DNA of 64,000 nt from UBA3206 sp963623875 (lineage in GTDB: Bacteria > Bacillota_I > Bacilli_A > Acholeplasmatales > Anaeroplasmataceae): the NCBI GenBank assembly GCA_963623875.1, contig CAVFNL010000021.1, positions 15,550 to 79,549 of the forward strand. Direction: 5' to 3'. Within the stretch, counting starts at the first letter, position 1. Each line of letters starts with the position of its first letter. The translations under genes were made by a program, and so were the position numbers. The notes under the pieces are model-generated. The model saw nothing but the letters and a program-made list of their open reading frames with translations, was not told the DNA's origin and ran no database searches. Positions 1 to 8,782 of this stretch are shown here, piece after piece.

Positions 1-1748
1 GATACTTCATCATCTAGTGGATTTAGTAATTTCAATTTTTCTTCTTTTACTAATTTCTTTATTTTTTTATATTCTTTAGTATTCCCAGGCCTTACCGCAA
101 TATGTGGTATGTCTACCGCTCTATCCTTATATTCAACTATGGTATTACAAAATGAATCAGTAAACGCTACTTCAGGGGATGAAAGTCCTGCTTTTACAAA
201 TATACCCGTCAATGTAAAATCATACATTTTCCCAGCCAACTCTAAAGATATTTTTTTACCTATATATTCACTTTCATCATCAACTCTATCTACGCCTAGA
301 TATCTACATAAAGCCCATGATGAAAACATAATCTCATTATCATTTTCAAGCATTTTACCTTTTTCAATATTGTAAGGATTTACAAGTGATTTTTTATAAA
401 ACCTATATTCTTCACCATTATGAGTGAATGTCTTCTTTTTTCTATGCCTTAATGTATTAAAAGTATTTTCGTTTAATTCAATATTTTCATACCAATTATC
501 AATATAACTAACAAAGTTGTACTTGCTATCTCCTGTAAGCTTATCGAAATAGTGATAATTTGTTGTTCTTACTTTTACGATATTTAATGCTATTTCATTA
601 TCTATCACAAATGATTTTAAATGTAATTCATCACATCTCTCTTTCGAGTAATCAGTAATAATTATATCATTATCTTTTAAATCATTGTTTATTATATAAT
701 TTTGAATACAACTAGAGTTTTCGCTATCGCCTTCAACTAGGTCAGCATATGTTATTAAATCTAAATCATAATAAAATTTAGTATATTTTTTAAATTTATT
801 AGCTTTTTCGCTTGTAATATCAAAAGTATTATATTCTATCGTTGATTCATTAGATACTACATAATAGTCACAAAAACTTTTGTATGATTTAAACTCTAAA
901 TTATTCATATCAAACATCACATTATAAAGTCCAACGACCACAAAGCACATAGAAATCATTAAAGTAATAGTAAAAACTACTTTTCTAACTAATTGTTTAG
1001 AAAACATCTGATGTGATATTTTCAAAGTATTTAGTGTCTTTGTCTTTTTAATTGCCTCATAACTTGATTCAAAATATGAAACATTTAATTCCAAAATCTC
1101 TCCGTACGATAATTTGATATATTGATCTGTATATTTTTCTATCAATTCTATGTCATGTGTTGATACAAGAACAAGTCTATCCTTCGATAATTCCTTCAAA
1201 GTATCAACAACTATAGTTGCGTTTTCTAAGTCTAAAGATGCGGTAGGTTCATCTGCTAAAACTATTTTTGTGTTTCTTAAAATCGTAATGAGAATTGCGA
1301 CTCTTTCTTTCTCTCCACCAGATAGTTTTGAAACCTCTAATTCCATTAAATCGTTGATTTTTAAAAGATTAGAATACTTTTCAAAATTTTCTACACAATT
1401 TTTAAAAAGAATACCTGAAACATTTAATATCACTTTTATATTGTCGATTACTTTTAAATGATTAAATAATTGATTATCTTGATAAATATATCCTACGATA
1501 TTTTTCCTTATTATATCTATATCCTTATTAGTAATAGTATCATAATCATAGCCAGCAACTTTTATTTTCCCTGAAGTTTTTAGTATTTCATGCGATATTA
1601 AATTAAAAATAGTCGATTTCCCACTTCCACTTTTTCCTTCTAGTGCTATTAATCCTCTAGATGGCAATTTAAATGTGAGATTTTTAACAATAGCCGTTTT
1701 TAGCCTATCATTATCATATACAACACTTACGTTATCAAATAATATCAT
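1..1748 (-). CDS. ABC transporter, ATPase fused to FtsX/MacB-type permease (partial)
   Basis: The reading frame is open from an ATG at 1746-1748 to the left window edge, giving about 582 visible residues with the C-terminus missing. Residues 1 to about 215 are an ABC ATPase: Walker A GKSGSGKST near residue 32, signature LSGGEKER, Walker B LADEPTASLD and H-loop STHD. A single membrane helix follows near residues 255-275, then a large extracytoplasmic region that resembles the MacB periplasmic core. The layout matches MacB-type export or mechanotransmission ABC proteins; the remaining FtsX helices would lie off the window. It starts one base after the stop of the upstream secreted-protein gene, so the two are translationally coupled. 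Substrate unknown. Confidence 0.85.
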   Translation of the reverse strand, partial: MILFDNVSVVYDNDRLKTAIVKNLTFKLPSRGLIALEGKSGSGKSTIFNLISHEILKTSGKIKVAGYDYDTITNKDIDIIRKNIVGYIYQDNQLFNHLKVIDNIKVILNVSGILFKNCVENFEKYSNLLKINDLMELEVSKLSGGEKERVAILITILRNTKIVLADEPTASLDLENATIVVDTLKELSKDRLVLVSTHDIELIEKYTDQYIKLSYGEILELNVSYFESSYEAIKKTKTLNTLKISHQMFSKQLVRKVVFTITLMISMCFVVVGLYNVMFDMNNLEFKSYKSFCDYYVVSNESTIEYNTFDITSEKANKFKKYTKFYYDLDLITYADLVEGDSENSSCIQNYIINNDLKDNDIIITDYSKERCDELHLKSFVIDNEIALNIVKVRTTNYHYFDKLTGDSKYNFVSYIDNWYENIELNENTFNTLRHRKKKTFTHNGEEYRFYKKSLVNPYNIEKGKMLENDNEIMFSSWALCRYLGVDRVDDESEYIGKKISLELAGKMYDFTLTGIFVKAGLSSPEVAFTDSFCNTIVEYKDRAVDIPHIAVRPGNTKEYKKIKKLVKEEKLKLLNPLDDEV

Positions 1749-1749
1749 A

Positions 1750-2613
1750 TTATATTTCACCATCTAAATAAACATATCCGTTTTGCTTGTCCATAATATT
1801 TTTATACATACTACCTTCTTTAATATAAGGGTAGAAACCTATTGCGCTTGAATCTTCTCTAAATGCATACTTTATAAAATAGCCAGCATCACTTAATCCA
1901 CTTGCTTTATATGAATATGTTTTATATTTCTTTCCATACCAAGTCTTTTTATTTTTTACTTCTTGTGAATAATTTATTTCGAAAACTTTAACAAAATATA
2001 CATCAAAATCTGCCCTAATTTCACAAGCATAGTATCTATCGCAATCAAAAGCATTTAAAACATTCTTAATTGATAGTCCTTCGCTAATTGTATAACTTTT
2101 TTCTTCTTTAATTTTATTAGAAATACTAGTTGATAGTTCGCTATCAATAAAATATGTAAATTTTAATACATCTAATGACGCTGTCAAGCCTTTTTGTATA
2201 GAATAAGGTCCTTTTAAGTTTTCTTCCATACTTTTTTCATAAGTAGAACCTTCTGTCTTACTTGATGTGTATGTAATCACTATTGAATTATTTTTAGCAA
2301 CATATAAATAATCCTCATTAATTTTTTTTACTCTTGCATTAAGTACCTTATCATATTTATATATAACATATTTAAATTTATCTAACTTATAATATGAATT
2401 GTCATAATTATTTTCTTTTATTCTTTTAATCGAACCATATGTACCATCTGATAGTCTTTTTGAATTTCCAAATATAGTTTCATCAACATAAGAATTTGCA
2501 TAAGCAGTGTTATTACCGTATGAATAGCTTTCATTGTATGTTTTCGCGTTTATATTAGGGCATACGCAAAAAAAGCCTAATGTAAACCCGCTAATTAAAA
2601 TAATTTTTTTCAT
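1750..2613 (-). CDS. Secreted protein of unknown function
   Basis: A 287-residue protein with an N-terminal signal peptide (KK followed by a hydrophobic stretch, with likely cleavage after NINA near residue 23). The mature part is rich in Tyr, Lys, Asn and Ser, and has two Cys residues (around CDRYYAC) that could form a disulfide. No family was recognised. The start is set by GGGGGAT just upstream of the ATG. It is the first gene of a two-gene operon with an ABC exporter-like protein, so it may be a cargo, accessory factor or sensor for that transporter; this is inference from position only. Confidence 0.75.
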   Translation of the reverse strand: MKKIILISGFTLGFFCVCPNINAKTYNESYSYGNNTAYANSYVDETIFGNSKRLSDGTYGSIKRIKENNYDNSYYKLDKFKYVIYKYDKVLNARVKKINEDYLYVAKNNSIVITYTSSKTEGSTYEKSMEENLKGPYSIQKGLTASLDVLKFTYFIDSELSTSISNKIKEEKSYTISEGLSIKNVLNAFDCDRYYACEIRADFDVYFVKVFEINYSQEVKNKKTWYGKKYKTYSYKASGLSDAGYFIKYAFREDSSAIGFYPYIKEGSMYKNIMDKQNGYVYLDGEI

Positions 2614-2651
2614 TATAATCCCCCGTATGATTACCTATTTAACGTATGAAT

Positions 2652-2679
2652 ATTATACCACTCCACATATTATTGTCAA
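2652..2679 (-). promoter_or_regulatory. Promoter of the secreted protein-ABC operon
   Basis: On the minus strand TTGACA (2679-2674), a 16-base spacer and TATAAT (2657-2652) form a consensus housekeeping-sigma promoter about 40 bases upstream of the start codon at 2613. Confidence 0.75.
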
Positions 2680-3087
2680 CTTTTGGTTATTTACAACTAA
2701 CGCGTAACCTAATACATATTTAATACGCATAATTTTTCTTCTATTATGCCAAAAATTTGATAGTTGTTACAGTCAACATGGATTTTTACAAATTAGATGC
2801 AATCCAAAATGCGCCAACATAACATCACACCCTATTTTTATAAACATCATTAATAAGGTTTACAATATTTTATAATTTGAAACCGTTGCCTAAATAAAAT
2901 TCAAAGTAATTGACTTATCAAAAATATAATTCAACGCATTCTTTTAGAAATACGTACGTTTCGAACAACATTAGTATATTTTGAAATCATCTTCCTAGGA
3001 AACACAAAATTTAATTTTATGAAGTTCAGTTGTTTAAAAATTTAATTCAAAAACTTCACTATGAAAGTAATATCAATGCATTTTAAT
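2680..3087. other. Intergenic region without recognised genes
   Basis: About 400 bases between divergent promoters with no convincing ORF or RNA gene. It holds an inverted repeat (TGAAGTT at 3020-3026 and AACTTCA at 3052-3058) and a short TTCCTAGGAA palindrome near 2993. Either could be a regulator site for the nitrogen operon, but nothing in the sequence proves it. Confidence 0.4.
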
Positions 3088-3116
3088 TTGACTTATAGGT
3101 TTTAAGGGCTTACAAT
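3088..3116 (+). promoter_or_regulatory. Promoter of the glnN-amt-asnB operon
   Basis: TTGACT (3088-3093), a 17-base spacer and TACAAT (3111-3116) fit a housekeeping-sigma promoter. Transcription should begin near 3122-3124, exactly where the folded leader element begins. Confidence 0.75.
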
Positions 3117-3119
3117 TAG

Positions 3120-3183
3120 GCTATCAAAAGCAAGGGTGCTTCAAGGACATTAGTCCGCGAAGACCCTTTTTATTTTTTGATAG
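3120..3183 (+). promoter_or_regulatory. Structured 5' leader / possible attenuator of glnN
   Basis: Three nested stems: an outer GCTATCAAAA/TTTTGATAGC pair, a middle AAGGGT..TTC pairing with GAA..ACCCTT with small internal loops, and an inner GGAC-ATTA-GTCC hairpin. The middle stem runs straight into T-rich sequence, as in an intrinsic terminator. The predicted transcript starts at the foot of the outer stem, and the AAGGAGG of glnN lies just after it, so the leader is almost nothing but this element. It does not match the cyanobacterial glnA riboswitch as I know it. Identity as an attenuator or ligand-sensing RNA is inference. Confidence 0.6.
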
Positions 3184-3206
3184 CGATTTATATAAGGAGG
3201 ATTAAT

Positions 3207-5291
3207 ATGGAACAAATCACTGATTATTTTGGATCTTTAGTATTTAATGATGAAGTTATGAGAAATAGACTTCCTAAAGATACCTACAAAACTCTTAAGA
3301 AAACTATTACTGAAGACAAAGAGTTAGACATTAGTGTTGCGAATGTCGTTGCAGAAGCAATGAAGAACTGGGCACTTGAACTTGGTGCAACACATTTTAC
3401 ACATTGGTTTCAACCAATGACAGGAATCACAGCTGAAAAGCATGATTCATTTATTTCACCAGTTGACGGTGGAAAGGTAATTCTTGAATTTAGTGGTAAA
3501 GAATTAATTAAAGGAGAGCCAGATGCTTCTTCTTTCCCAAGTGGAGGTATTAGATCCACATTTGAAGCTAGAGGATATACAGCTTGGGACCCAACATCAT
3601 ATGCATTTATAAAAGATAAATGCCTATGTATTCCTACTGCATTCTGTTCATATGGAGGACAAGCTCTAGATAAGAAGACTCCATTACTTAGATCAATGCA
3701 AGCATTATCTAAACAAGCAGTTAGAGCATTAAAATTATTCGGAAACGAAGATGTAATCTCAGTTAAAACTACAGTTGGACCTGAACAAGAGTACTTCTTA
3801 GTAGATAAAGACTTATATGAGAAACGTCCTGACCTAGTTTATACTGGTCGTACTTTAGTTGGAGCAAAATCTCCTAAAGGTCAAGAACTTGCTGACCACT
3901 ACTTTGGAGTTATCAAAACTAGAGTTAAAGAATTCATGGATGATTTAAATAAAGAATTATGGAATCTTGGAATTCTTGCTAAAACAGAGCATAACGAAGT
4001 TGCTCCTGCTCAACATGAATTAGCTCCAATATTCGCTACAACAAACGTTGCAGCTGATCACAACCAATTAACAATGGAAATTATGCAAAAGGTTGCTAAG
4101 AGACATAATATGGTATGTCTTCTTCATGAAAAACCATTTGCTGGAGTAAATGGATCAGGAAAACATAATAACTGGTCAATGGCTACTAATACAGGTGTTA
4201 ACTTACTTGAGCCAGGTGATACTCCTGCTGAAAATGCACAATTCTTATTATTCTTAACTGCAACTATCAAAGCTGTAGATGAATATCAAGACTTATTAAG
4301 AATATCTGTTGCATCAGCTGGTAACGACTTCCGTTTAGGAGCAAATGAGGCACCACCAGCAATCGTTTCAATCTTCTTAGGAGATGAACTTGATGCCGTA
4401 TTAAATGCAATCGCTGAAGATAAAGTTTATAAAGGTCAAAAGGAAGCCTTAAAGATTGGTGTAGATGTACTTCCACCATTACCAAAGGATACTACCGATA
4501 GAAACCGTACTTCTCCATTTGCATTTACAGGAAATAAATTTGAATTCCGTATGTTAGGATCAAATGAATCAATTTCTTGTGCAAACATCATGTTAAATAC
4601 AGCTGTTGCTAAAGAACTTGATGAGTTCTGTACTGAACTTGAAGGTGCTAAAGACTTCGATAAGGCTCTTCATGATTTAATCAAGAAGACAATTATTGAA
4701 CATAAACGTATTATATTCAACGGAAATGGATATACTGATGAATGGGTTGCTGAAGCTGAAAAACGTGGATTATTAAATCTAAAATCTACTCCAGAAGCTC
4801 TAGCTCATTATATTGATGAAAAGAACCTTTCATTACTTGAAAAATATCAAGTATTCACAAGAGAAGAAACTACTGCTCGTTATGAAATCAATCTTGAAAA
4901 ATATTCAAACATTGTTCATATTGAAGCACAAACTCTTATCGAAATGCTTGAAAAAGACATTATTCCTGCAGGAGTTAAATATCAAGCAACTCTTCTTAAT
5001 GAATTAACATTAAAGAAAGCTGTAAATATTAAGTCTGTATATGAAGAGGAAGCTATTGCTAAGATTTCAGGATTAGTTGATAGTCTATATGCTTCATTAA
5101 AGGAATTAAAAGATATGATTACAAATGCTCCAGCATTTAAATCTTCATTAGAACAAGGTCTATATTATAGAAACAGCGTTCTAGCTAAGATGACTGAAGC
5201 AAGAACTTATGCTGATGAACTTGAAGTAAGTGTAAGTAAGGAAGTTTGGCCTTACCCATCATATGGAGAGTTATTATTCGGAGTTAAGTAA
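3207..5291 (+). CDS. glnN: Glutamine synthetase type III (GlnN)
   Basis: A 694-residue cytoplasmic enzyme that makes glutamine from glutamate, ammonia and ATP. Length and motifs fit the type III (GSIII) family of about 700 residues rather than the 450-residue GlnA: EQEYFLVDKD, GVNGSGKHNNWS, LGANEAPPA and TSPFAFTGNKFEFRMLGS. The start is the ATG at 3207 behind TATAAGGAGG; an in-frame ATG at 3177 lies inside the leader hairpin and has no ribosome binding site. First gene of an operon with an ammonium channel and asparagine synthetase, which together capture ammonia and place it into glutamine and asparagine. Confidence 0.95.
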   Translation: MEQITDYFGSLVFNDEVMRNRLPKDTYKTLKKTITEDKELDISVANVVAEAMKNWALELGATHFTHWFQPMTGITAEKHDSFISPVDGGKVILEFSGKELIKGEPDASSFPSGGIRSTFEARGYTAWDPTSYAFIKDKCLCIPTAFCSYGGQALDKKTPLLRSMQALSKQAVRALKLFGNEDVISVKTTVGPEQEYFLVDKDLYEKRPDLVYTGRTLVGAKSPKGQELADHYFGVIKTRVKEFMDDLNKELWNLGILAKTEHNEVAPAQHELAPIFATTNVAADHNQLTMEIMQKVAKRHNMVCLLHEKPFAGVNGSGKHNNWSMATNTGVNLLEPGDTPAENAQFLLFLTATIKAVDEYQDLLRISVASAGNDFRLGANEAPPAIVSIFLGDELDAVLNAIAEDKVYKGQKEALKIGVDVLPPLPKDTTDRNRTSPFAFTGNKFEFRMLGSNESISCANIMLNTAVAKELDEFCTELEGAKDFDKALHDLIKKTIIEHKRIIFNGNGYTDEWVAEAEKRGLLNLKSTPEALAHYIDEKNLSLLEKYQVFTREETTARYEINLEKYSNIVHIEAQTLIEMLEKDIIPAGVKYQATLLNELTLKKAVNIKSVYEEEAIAKISGLVDSLYASLKELKDMITNAPAFKSSLEQGLYYRNSVLAKMTEARTYADELEVSVSKEVWPYPSYGELLFGVK

Positions 5292-5323
5292 AAAATATAA
5301 ACTAGATAAAGGAGAATAAAATT

Positions 5324-7060
5324 ATGGATGATATTTGGGCTATATGGTATTTAATCGGTGCTGCCTTCGTATTCTTTATGCAAGCTGGATTTGCGATGGT
5401 AGAAACAGGATTTACTCGTGCTAAGAATGCCGGAAACATTATCATGAAGAATCTTATGGACTTCTGTATTGGTACTGTTGCTTTCTCAATTCTTGGTGCT
5501 GGATTATTATTAGGAGAAGACAAACTAGCTGGTCTAGTTGGTCTTCCTACTTTAGGTATGTGGAATAACTTTAAAGAATTTGATTGGTCAAGTTTCGTGT
5601 TCAATCTAGTATTCTGCGCTACTGCATCTACTATTGTTTCAGGAGCTGTTGCAGAGCGTACTAAATTTAGTGCATACTGTATTTATTCATTTATTATTTC
5701 ACTTGTTATATATCCTATTGAAGCACACTGGGTATGGGGTGGAGGATGGCTTAGCCAACATGGATTTATTGACTTCGCTGGATCTGCTTGTATTCACTCA
5801 GTAGGAGGATTATGTGCTCTTATTGGAGCTTATATGATTGGTGCTCGTACTGGTAAGTATATTAGAGATGATTCTGGAAAAGTTATTAAAGTTAATGCTA
5901 TTCAAGGTCACTCATTAACACTTGGTGCTCTAGGATGTTTCATTCTTTGGTTCGGATGGTATGGATTTAACGGTGCAGCCGCAACTTCTAAATCTGAACT
6001 TGCACAAATTTTTGCAACTACAACAGTTGCTCCAGCATTTGCAACTGTTGCATGCCTAATCTTAACTTGGGTTAAGAATGGTAAACCTGACGTTTCTATG
6101 TGTCTAAATGCTTCTCTTGCAGGACTTGTCGCAATTACTGCAGGATGTCAAGCAGTTGACTATGTAGGAGCTGCTATAATTGGTATTATTGCTGGTATTT
6201 TAGTTGACGTAGCTGTTGAATTTATAGACAAGAAGTTACATATAGATGATCCAGTTGGAGCTGTATCTGTTCACTTCGTAAATGGAGTATTTGGTACAAT
6301 TGCTGCAGGTCTATTCGCAACATCTAAAGCTACTGCTGGTGTAGATGGTCCTATCTATGCCTTAATTCATGGTACTTCTTTTGCTGATGGTATGAAGGTA
6401 TTAGGATGGCAATTCCTAGGAATCATTTGTATTCTTCTATGGGTTGGAGTTACTATTACATTAACATTCTTCATTCTAGATAAAACAGTAGGTCTTCGTG
6501 CATCTGTTGAAGATGAAATTAAGGGTATGGATTTAGCTGAGCATGGTATTGTTGCTTATGCTGACTTCGTTCCTCAAGTTGAATCTATCGACTATACTGG
6601 TGCTGTAAGAGTTGTTGGAGAAACTCCAATGGCTGAAGCTATAGAAGTTAAAAAGATGGATATTCCAACTGAAGTTAGTGTTGATAGCACACCTGTTGCT
6701 TCAACTGGACTTCATAAGGTTGAAATCATCTGTAAAGAAAATATGCTTGATACATTAAAGACTGCAATGAATTCCATTGGTGTATCAGGAATGACTGTAA
6801 CTCACGTTATGGGTTGTGGTGTTGAAAGAGGAAGACAAGAATTCTATCGTGGAGTTCCTGTAGAAGTAACTCTATTACCTAAGGTTCAAGTTGAAATGGT
6901 TGTTTCAACTGTACCAGTTGAAAAGATCGTTGACACTGCAAAACGTACTCTTTATACAGGACATATCGGTGATGGTAAGATCTTCGTTTATGATGTAAGA
7001 AATGCTATCAAGGTTCGTACTGGTGAAGAGGGGAGCGCAGCCTTACAAGATACTAAATAA
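5324..7060 (+). CDS. amt: Ammonium transporter (Amt) with C-terminal P-II domain
   Basis: 578 residues. Residues 1 to about 400 are an Amt/MEP/Rh ammonium channel with about 11 membrane helices; the pore histidines are visible in SACIHSVGG and AVSVHFVNG. After a hydrophilic linker, residues from about 460 are a complete P-II (GlnK-like) signalling domain: T-loop EFYRGVPVEV with the tyrosine that is uridylylated in GlnB-type proteins, then LPKVQVEMVV and B-loop TGHIGDGKIFVYDVRNA. The regulator is thus tethered to the channel it would normally bind reversibly. It lies 32 bases after glnN with AAAGGAG before the ATG. Whether the T-loop is modified here is unknown. Confidence 0.93.
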   Translation: MDDIWAIWYLIGAAFVFFMQAGFAMVETGFTRAKNAGNIIMKNLMDFCIGTVAFSILGAGLLLGEDKLAGLVGLPTLGMWNNFKEFDWSSFVFNLVFCATASTIVSGAVAERTKFSAYCIYSFIISLVIYPIEAHWVWGGGWLSQHGFIDFAGSACIHSVGGLCALIGAYMIGARTGKYIRDDSGKVIKVNAIQGHSLTLGALGCFILWFGWYGFNGAAATSKSELAQIFATTTVAPAFATVACLILTWVKNGKPDVSMCLNASLAGLVAITAGCQAVDYVGAAIIGIIAGILVDVAVEFIDKKLHIDDPVGAVSVHFVNGVFGTIAAGLFATSKATAGVDGPIYALIHGTSFADGMKVLGWQFLGIICILLWVGVTITLTFFILDKTVGLRASVEDEIKGMDLAEHGIVAYADFVPQVESIDYTGAVRVVGETPMAEAIEVKKMDIPTEVSVDSTPVASTGLHKVEIICKENMLDTLKTAMNSIGVSGMTVTHVMGCGVERGRQEFYRGVPVEVTLLPKVQVEMVVSTVPVEKIVDTAKRTLYTGHIGDGKIFVYDVRNAIKVRTGEEGSAALQDTK

Positions 7061-7090
7061 TTTTTGGTAATCTAAACAAAGAAGAATGAA

Positions 7091-7114
7091 GTGCCTACAA
7101 TAACTTGTGGGCAC
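7091..7114 (+). promoter_or_regulatory. Intercistronic hairpin before asnB
   Basis: GTGCCTACA (7091-7099) pairs over nine positions (one G-T) with TGTGGGCAC (7106-7114) around a six-base loop ATAACT. No T-run follows, so it is not a normal terminator. It may stabilise or process the mRNA, or bind a regulator. The loop has A1 but not G4 of the ANTAR-bound hexaloops. Confidence 0.55.
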
Positions 7115-7142
7115 CGATTTCATAATAAAGGAGTTTTTATTT

Positions 7143-8714
7143 ATGTGTAGTATTATGGGGATATATGGAGATATTGATTACGATATCTTCAAAAAAGGAC
7201 TAGACGAAACAATTTCAAGAGGTCCTGATATGCAAAGAATTATAAAATTAAATAAAGGATATCTAGGATTCAATAGACTTTCTATTATGGGTCTTTCTGA
7301 ACTTGGTATGCAACCATTTGAATTAAATGGCTCATATAGTGTTTGTAATGGTGAAATATATCTATTCAGACCTATTAAAGCAGATTTAATTAAAAAAGGA
7401 TATACATTCAAGAGTGAATCTGACTGTGAAATACTTCTTCCACTATATAAAGAATATGGTGTAGAAATGTTTAAGATGTTAGATGCTGAATTCGCAATGA
7501 TTATTTATGATAATGAAAATGATAAAATAATCGCTGCTCGTGATCCTATTGGAATTAGACCACTATACTATGGTTACTATAATAATAATATAATATTTGC
7601 TTCAGAGCCAAAAAACATTGTGGGTTTAGTTAAAGAAATTTTCCCATTCCCACCAGGACATTACTATGTTGATGGCAAGTTCATTAAATATGCTGATGTA
7701 ACTGATGTTAAAATGATTAATCCTACACTAGATGAAGCTTTTAAAAATATTCATGATAAGCTTGAAGCTGGTGTTTTAAAAAGACTAGATTCTGACTCTA
7801 AGGTTGGATATCTACTTTCTGGTGGACTTGATTCTTCTTTAGTGTGTGCAATAGCTGCTAAACATCAAGACAAGCCTATTAAAACATTCGCAATTGGTAT
7901 GGAAACTGATGCGATAGACCTAAAATATGCGAAAATTGTCGCTGACTATATTAAATCAGATCATACTGAAGTTATCATTTCTAAAGAAGATGTATTAAGT
8001 GCTTTAGAGCATGTTATTCAAATACTTGGTACATATGATATCACAACTATTCGTGCATCTATGGGTATGTATCTAGTATGTAAATACATTCATGAAAATA
8101 CAGATGTAAAAGTTCTTTTAACTGGTGAAATATCAGATGAACTTTTTGGTTATAAATATACTGACTTTGCTCCTAACGCTTCTGAATTCCAAAATGAAGC
8201 TGTTAAGAGAATACATGAAATCCATATGTACGATGTTCTACGTGCAGATAGATGTATATCAGCTAACTCACTAGAAGCCCGTGTTCCATTCGGAGATCTA
8301 GATTTTGCTCGCTATGTTATGAGTATTAATCCAGAAATGAAAATGAACAAATACAACAAGGGTAAATATCTACTTCGTATGGCTTTCAAAGATGGCTACT
8401 TGCCTGAATCCATCCTAATGCGTGAAAAAGCCGCATTTAGTGATGCTGTAGGTCATTCACTAGTTGATGATATTAAAGAATATGCTAATTCATATTATAG
8501 TGATGAAGAGTATAGCACAAAAATAAAAAATTATTCCTTTAATCCCCCATTCACAAAGGAATCATTACTATATCGTGAAATATTCGAAAAATATTATCCA
8601 AATCAGGCTTCAATGATTAAAGACTTCTGGATGCCTAATAAATCTTGGGAAGGATGTAACGTCAACGACCCTTCCGCAAGAGTACTTTCAAACTATGGAG
8701 ATAGTGGAAAGTAA
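7143..8714 (+). CDS. asnB: Asparagine synthetase (glutamine-hydrolysing)
   Basis: 523 residues. It transfers the amide of glutamine to aspartate with ATP. The start is the ATG at 7143, so that after Met removal Cys2 of MCSIMGIYG becomes the glutaminase nucleophile; an in-frame upstream start at 7107 would bury this Cys. The glutaminase domain covers residues 1 to about 190, and the synthetase domain has the pyrophosphate loop LSGGLDSSLVCAIA near residue 232. Somewhat shorter than E. coli AsnB (554). Third gene of the nitrogen operon, with GGAG upstream of the start. Confidence 0.93.
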   Translation: MCSIMGIYGDIDYDIFKKGLDETISRGPDMQRIIKLNKGYLGFNRLSIMGLSELGMQPFELNGSYSVCNGEIYLFRPIKADLIKKGYTFKSESDCEILLPLYKEYGVEMFKMLDAEFAMIIYDNENDKIIAARDPIGIRPLYYGYYNNNIIFASEPKNIVGLVKEIFPFPPGHYYVDGKFIKYADVTDVKMINPTLDEAFKNIHDKLEAGVLKRLDSDSKVGYLLSGGLDSSLVCAIAAKHQDKPIKTFAIGMETDAIDLKYAKIVADYIKSDHTEVIISKEDVLSALEHVIQILGTYDITTIRASMGMYLVCKYIHENTDVKVLLTGEISDELFGYKYTDFAPNASEFQNEAVKRIHEIHMYDVLRADRCISANSLEARVPFGDLDFARYVMSINPEMKMNKYNKGKYLLRMAFKDGYLPESILMREKAAFSDAVGHSLVDDIKEYANSYYSDEEYSTKIKNYSFNPPFTKESLLYREIFEKYYPNQASMIKDFWMPNKSWEGCNVNDPSARVLSNYGDSGK

Positions 8715-8748
8715 AAGAAAGAATCCCCCAAATTCAATGATTCAGGGA

Positions 8749-8782
8749 AAAAATGGACCTACTATAATGCAGATCCATTTTT
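8749..8782. terminator. Bidirectional terminator between asnB and thrE-like gene
   Basis: AAAAATGGA and TCCATTTTT form a nine-base stem with A and T tracts on both sides, placed between two convergent genes. It overlaps the last codons of the minus-strand gene. Confidence 0.75.

Noticed and set aside
1150..1461. 103-codon plus-strand frame near the left edge
   Set aside because: Antisense shadow of the ABC ATPase, whose Walker and signature motifs read on the minus strand.
3120..3183. Known glutamine riboswitch (glnA RNA) or ANTAR target
   Set aside because: The conserved bases of the cyanobacterial glnA RNA are not visible, and the inner loop has four bases rather than the A1/G4 hexaloop pair required for ANTAR binding.
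4267..4485. Open frame on the minus strand inside glnN, and similar frames inside amt, asnB, garD, fba and lysS
   Set aside because: They lie wholly within strongly recognised genes on the other strand or frame, have no ribosome binding site and encode low-complexity products.
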